64,000 nt of DNA, from positions 1,860,001 through 1,924,000 of the forward strand of contig JAQJZZ010000004.1 of NCBI GenBank assembly GCA_030077755.1. Direction: 5' to 3'. Source of the stretch: Filosporella fistucella (lineage: Eukaryota > Ascomycota > Leotiomycetes > Helotiales). Positions 61,377-64,000 of this stretch are shown here, piece after piece. The notes below the pieces were generated by a model that searched no databases, had not been told where the DNA came from, and saw only the letters and a program-made list of their open reading frames with translations. Both the position numbers and the translations under genes were made by a program. The number at the start of each line of letters is the position of its first letter. The first letter of the stretch is position 1.

Positions 61377-62162
61377 ATGGCATCCACGACATCACAACCC
61401 TCTTCTAAAACAGGAGAAGCACCCTACGAACTGATCTACTGGCCCGGACTGCCCGGCCGCGGCGAACACATCCGTCTCCTCCTCGAAGAAGCCGGTATCT
61501 CTTACAACGACAGCGCCCTCTCCCCCTCCGCGACCGAAGCAGTGCTCTCCCAGATATCCTCCTCAAACCTCGGATCCGAACTCAATCCACCCCCCTTCGC
61601 TCCTCCAATCCTGAAGCACGGCGATCTCACCATTTCCCAGACTCCATCTATCCTGCTCTATCTGTCCTCTCTCTTACCAGCACTTCCAAACCCGGAGCAG
61701 GCTGATACATATAAAATCCATTCTCTGGCCCTAACAGCCCTCGATGGTCTAAGTAATGAAGTACACGATACACATCATCCCATCGCTGTCTCTCTATATT
61801 ACGAAGACCAGAAACCAGAAGCTTTACGTCGTACGAAAGATTTCCTCTCTAATCGGCTGCCGAAATATCTATCTTATTTCGAGCGTGTGTTAAGTGGTCC
61901 TGCTTCAAAGGGAGGGGAGTATCTATATGGAGGAGGTATAACATATGCTGATCTCGTGCTTTTTCAATGTTTGGATGGGATTAGTTACGCGTTTCCGAAG
62001 AAGGTGAAGGGAATTAGGGGAAAGGGGGAGTATGAGAAGGTTTGGGCGCTTTATGAGATGGTTAAGGGGAGAGAGAGGGTTAAGAGGTATTTGGAGAGTG
62101 AGAGGAGACAGAAGTATGGGATGGGGATTTATAGGTATTATGAGGAGTTGGATGCGGAGTAG
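61377..62162 (+). CDS. glutathione S-transferase
   Basis: A single exon of 261 residues from the ATG at 61377. The N-terminal thioredoxin-like domain begins YELIYWPGLPGRGEHIRLLLEEAG, a GST signature with a Tyr and a following Arg as in the alpha/mu/sigma-like classes. The substrate-binding helical domain follows (LYYEDQKPEALRRTKDFL, YLYGGGITYADLVLFQ). The fold conjugates glutathione to electrophiles in the cytosol. Two in-frame upstream ATGs, at 61188 and 61245, would add 63 or 44 residues; the shorter has no Asp or Glu and many Arg/Lys/Ser, like a mitochondrial presequence. The GST class is not settled. Confidence 0.85.
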   Translation: MASTTSQPSSKTGEAPYELIYWPGLPGRGEHIRLLLEEAGISYNDSALSPSATEAVLSQISSSNLGSELNPPPFAPPILKHGDLTISQTPSILLYLSSLLPALPNPEQADTYKIHSLALTALDGLSNEVHDTHHPIAVSLYYEDQKPEALRRTKDFLSNRLPKYLSYFERVLSGPASKGGEYLYGGGITYADLVLFQCLDGISYAFPKKVKGIRGKGEYEKVWALYEMVKGRERVKRYLESERRQKYGMGIYRYYEELDAE

Positions 62163-62832
62163 GTGGATAATGGTAAGAGAGAGAGATTATAAGGCAGTAA
62201 TAAAAAGTTTAGGGTCTGGGGAAAAAGAATGAAAAGTTATTGAATTATTATGCTACATAGTGACTTCTCCTTGCACTTACTCTACTATTACTTCATTTAT
62301 TTGATATATATGGTTGCCTCCAAGGATTCGAAACGTCCCAGGTGACTTGGTCTTGAGACTTTCTGCCTATCATAAGGTATCTATGACTGTTCCCAACTTT
62401 CCTAAGGCTTTCAAACTTATACTATCGAATATAAATTCAAGCTTCCCAGATTCCATAATTCTCATATTCCCCCTACCTTTTCATCTTTCAGAAAAAGGGG
62501 AGCAGATCATGTGGCCGTCGATCAAAGTGGTGAGACGCAGGGCTGAAATCCTAAAGTGATGATTGGACCAGGGCACTGCTTACCCCACCATTCACTTCAC
62601 CCAGCTCCCTTACCTTGAATCTCGAACTCGAATCCGAAGCTTGATATCAATCACCTCCTCGAAGCTTCTCAAGTATCATATCGCCTCGCAAATTCTCGCG
62701 TCATCACCACCAAGCATCACAATCATAATATCTTGACTTCTCCCTTGTCCATTCTCCCGCACCCTGTCACCCCATCCCGCAATTGACATCACTGGCGCTC
62801 AGACACCCCAACCACAGCTTTATCTGCCCACA
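62163..62832. other. intergenic
   Basis: 670 bp with no supported gene; it ends in a C/T-rich leader before the next start codon. Confidence 0.5.
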
Positions 62833-63834
62833 ATGGACTCAACACATCCAAACCAGTTCAATTCTCCTAAAAGAAAACGTGGTCCTCCTGCGATATCTAG
62901 AATACCACCTACACCTCCTACTTCCTCTCCTCCACCAGCCATGCGTCTCAATACAAGTATTCCAGGTGTGGTAATCACCGAGGACGAAGAAAGGACTGGC
63001 AGTCCGAGAACGAAAGTCGCGTATAATTTTCAAGGCCTGCAGTTGGAAGATGGAGGTGATGTTGGGAGATTCGAGCTAGATGAGTCGAGAGTGAATAAAT
63101 TACAGCCGAGGAATGAGTTGGAAGATGATCCGATGCGACAAGAAGAAGCTGTCAGGAAACGAGTCAAGATATTGAAGGAACATAAGGGGAGAGAAATAGA
63201 GATACCCGAGACGCCGGACGTTAGGGCAAAGGGAGGAGAGAAACAATTCTCGATATTCATAGGACCGGAGAGGACAATAGATCCTTTTATTGGGCAGACG
63301 GCTAAGGGCGTGGTATTGAGTAATGGGATTGATCCCGTTATATTCAAGGGAAGCGCCGTCACAAGAATGAAAGAAGGCAGTTCCCTAGGAAAAGCATACC
63401 CAAGTATCAACAGACTCTCGGACTCTAAATCTCGAGGCCCCAAAAAGAGAGCTGGTACTCCACCTATGACTCTATTTGGCGGAGCAGAAGCTAGTCTGGA
63501 AACCGAAGGGAGAACGATTGTTGATCCTGATAGAGCGGCGTTAACATGGCATGATGATGAGATTACAGGCCATGATCCGACGGATCCTGATGATGATGGG
63601 GAGGGGATCAATGGCATTGGATTTAAACCCACGCCAGCGGAAGCTTATGCCAGAGCTCAGAAGAGGAGACAACAGATGACGGAATATAGGAATAGGGAAG
63701 CTAGAGAGGCTAGGAAGATAAGAAGTGAGAGGAGGAGAGGAAGTGAGATGTCGAAAGCTAGTAAAGAGGAGCAGGAAACTGCTAGGAGAGTAAGGTTTCT
63801 TGAGGCAGAGGTGAAAAGTATTATCACTACTTGA
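62833..63834 (+). CDS. conserved fungal protein of unknown function, likely nuclear
   Basis: A single exon of 333 residues, intronless in contrast to most neighbours. The start MDSTHPNQFNSPKRKRGPP has a basic KRKR signal and Pro-rich low complexity. The C-terminal third has an acidic LTWHDDEITGHDPTDPDDD segment, then GINGIGFKPTPAEAYARAQ and a basic helix (EYRNREAREARKIRSERRR). I recognise this arrangement from uncharacterised ascomycete proteins but know no function. The Arg/Lys-rich helix suggests nucleic-acid or chromatin contact, which is inference only. Confidence 0.75.
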   Translation: MDSTHPNQFNSPKRKRGPPAISRIPPTPPTSSPPPAMRLNTSIPGVVITEDEERTGSPRTKVAYNFQGLQLEDGGDVGRFELDESRVNKLQPRNELEDDPMRQEEAVRKRVKILKEHKGREIEIPETPDVRAKGGEKQFSIFIGPERTIDPFIGQTAKGVVLSNGIDPVIFKGSAVTRMKEGSSLGKAYPSINRLSDSKSRGPKKRAGTPPMTLFGGAEASLETEGRTIVDPDRAALTWHDDEITGHDPTDPDDDGEGINGIGFKPTPAEAYARAQKRRQQMTEYRNREAREARKIRSERRRGSEMSKASKEEQETARRVRFLEAEVKSIITT

Positions 63835-64000
63835 TTGGATAGTGCATACTTGGGACCAACTCGGAAGAACTGTACGAGTACATTTTGCATAGCAAGGCGT
63901 TCAAGGAAGGGCTCAATTTAGAGCGGCGGCGGTGGAATTCTCAACCAGCAGATAGATACCAGACATCCAATATACAACGTATAATACACAGCTTTAGCTC
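63835..64000. other. right edge, 3' side of the last gene
   Basis: 166 bp after the stop at 63834; nothing is recognised. Confidence 0.5.

Overview
The window is nuclear DNA of a filamentous ascomycete (Pezizomycotina). Most genes are interrupted by short GT-AG introns of about 43-203 nt, often with CTAAC/CTGAC-like branch sites. The set includes the fungal cell-wall-integrity MAPKKK Bck1, a Crz1-type zinc finger, a Zn2Cys6 regulator, a 2EXR-domain protein, an aberrant fungal Hsp70-like ATPase and a large protein with an internal ubiquitin-like domain. A Leotiomycete such as a Helotiales species is my best guess, but the sequence alone does not settle it. All exon coordinates come from reading splice signals and frames by eye.

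The first 36 kb is mostly conserved housekeeping sequence. In order it holds the 5' half of UTP22 (minus), cystathionine gamma-synthase, an AT-rich repeat-laden stretch around a 2EXR gene, SMC6, COQ9 (minus), TSR4/PDCD2-like (minus), an intron-bearing tRNA-Lys(UUU), BCK1 (minus), pyruvate decarboxylase, a four-CBS plus PB1 tail-anchored protein (minus), CRZ1 and mitochondrial ribosomal protein uS2m. These cover ribosome assembly, sulfur amino acid synthesis, DNA repair, ubiquinone synthesis, stress signalling, fermentation and mitochondrial translation.

From 36 to 58 kb the window looks accessory. It holds a secreted protein with dibasic sites, a conserved tail-membrane protein (minus), a single reading frame joining a trypsin-like protease domain to an MFS transporter, a coiled-coil protein (minus) apparently broken by a 1-nt frameshift and divergent from an Hsp70-like ATPase, a single-pass membrane protein with a duplicated Cys/His module, a Zn2Cys6 factor (minus), a ubiquitin-like-domain gene with four frame breaks (minus) and a small secreted protein (minus). 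The protease-MFS fusion and its Hsp70-like/coiled-coil neighbours are the best candidates for something undescribed.

The last 6 kb holds an SR-rich membrane protein, a glutathione S-transferase with a possible mitochondrial extension, and a conserved fungal protein of unknown function. Signal-linked genes (BCK1, CRZ1) lie only 8 kb apart, which may be chance.
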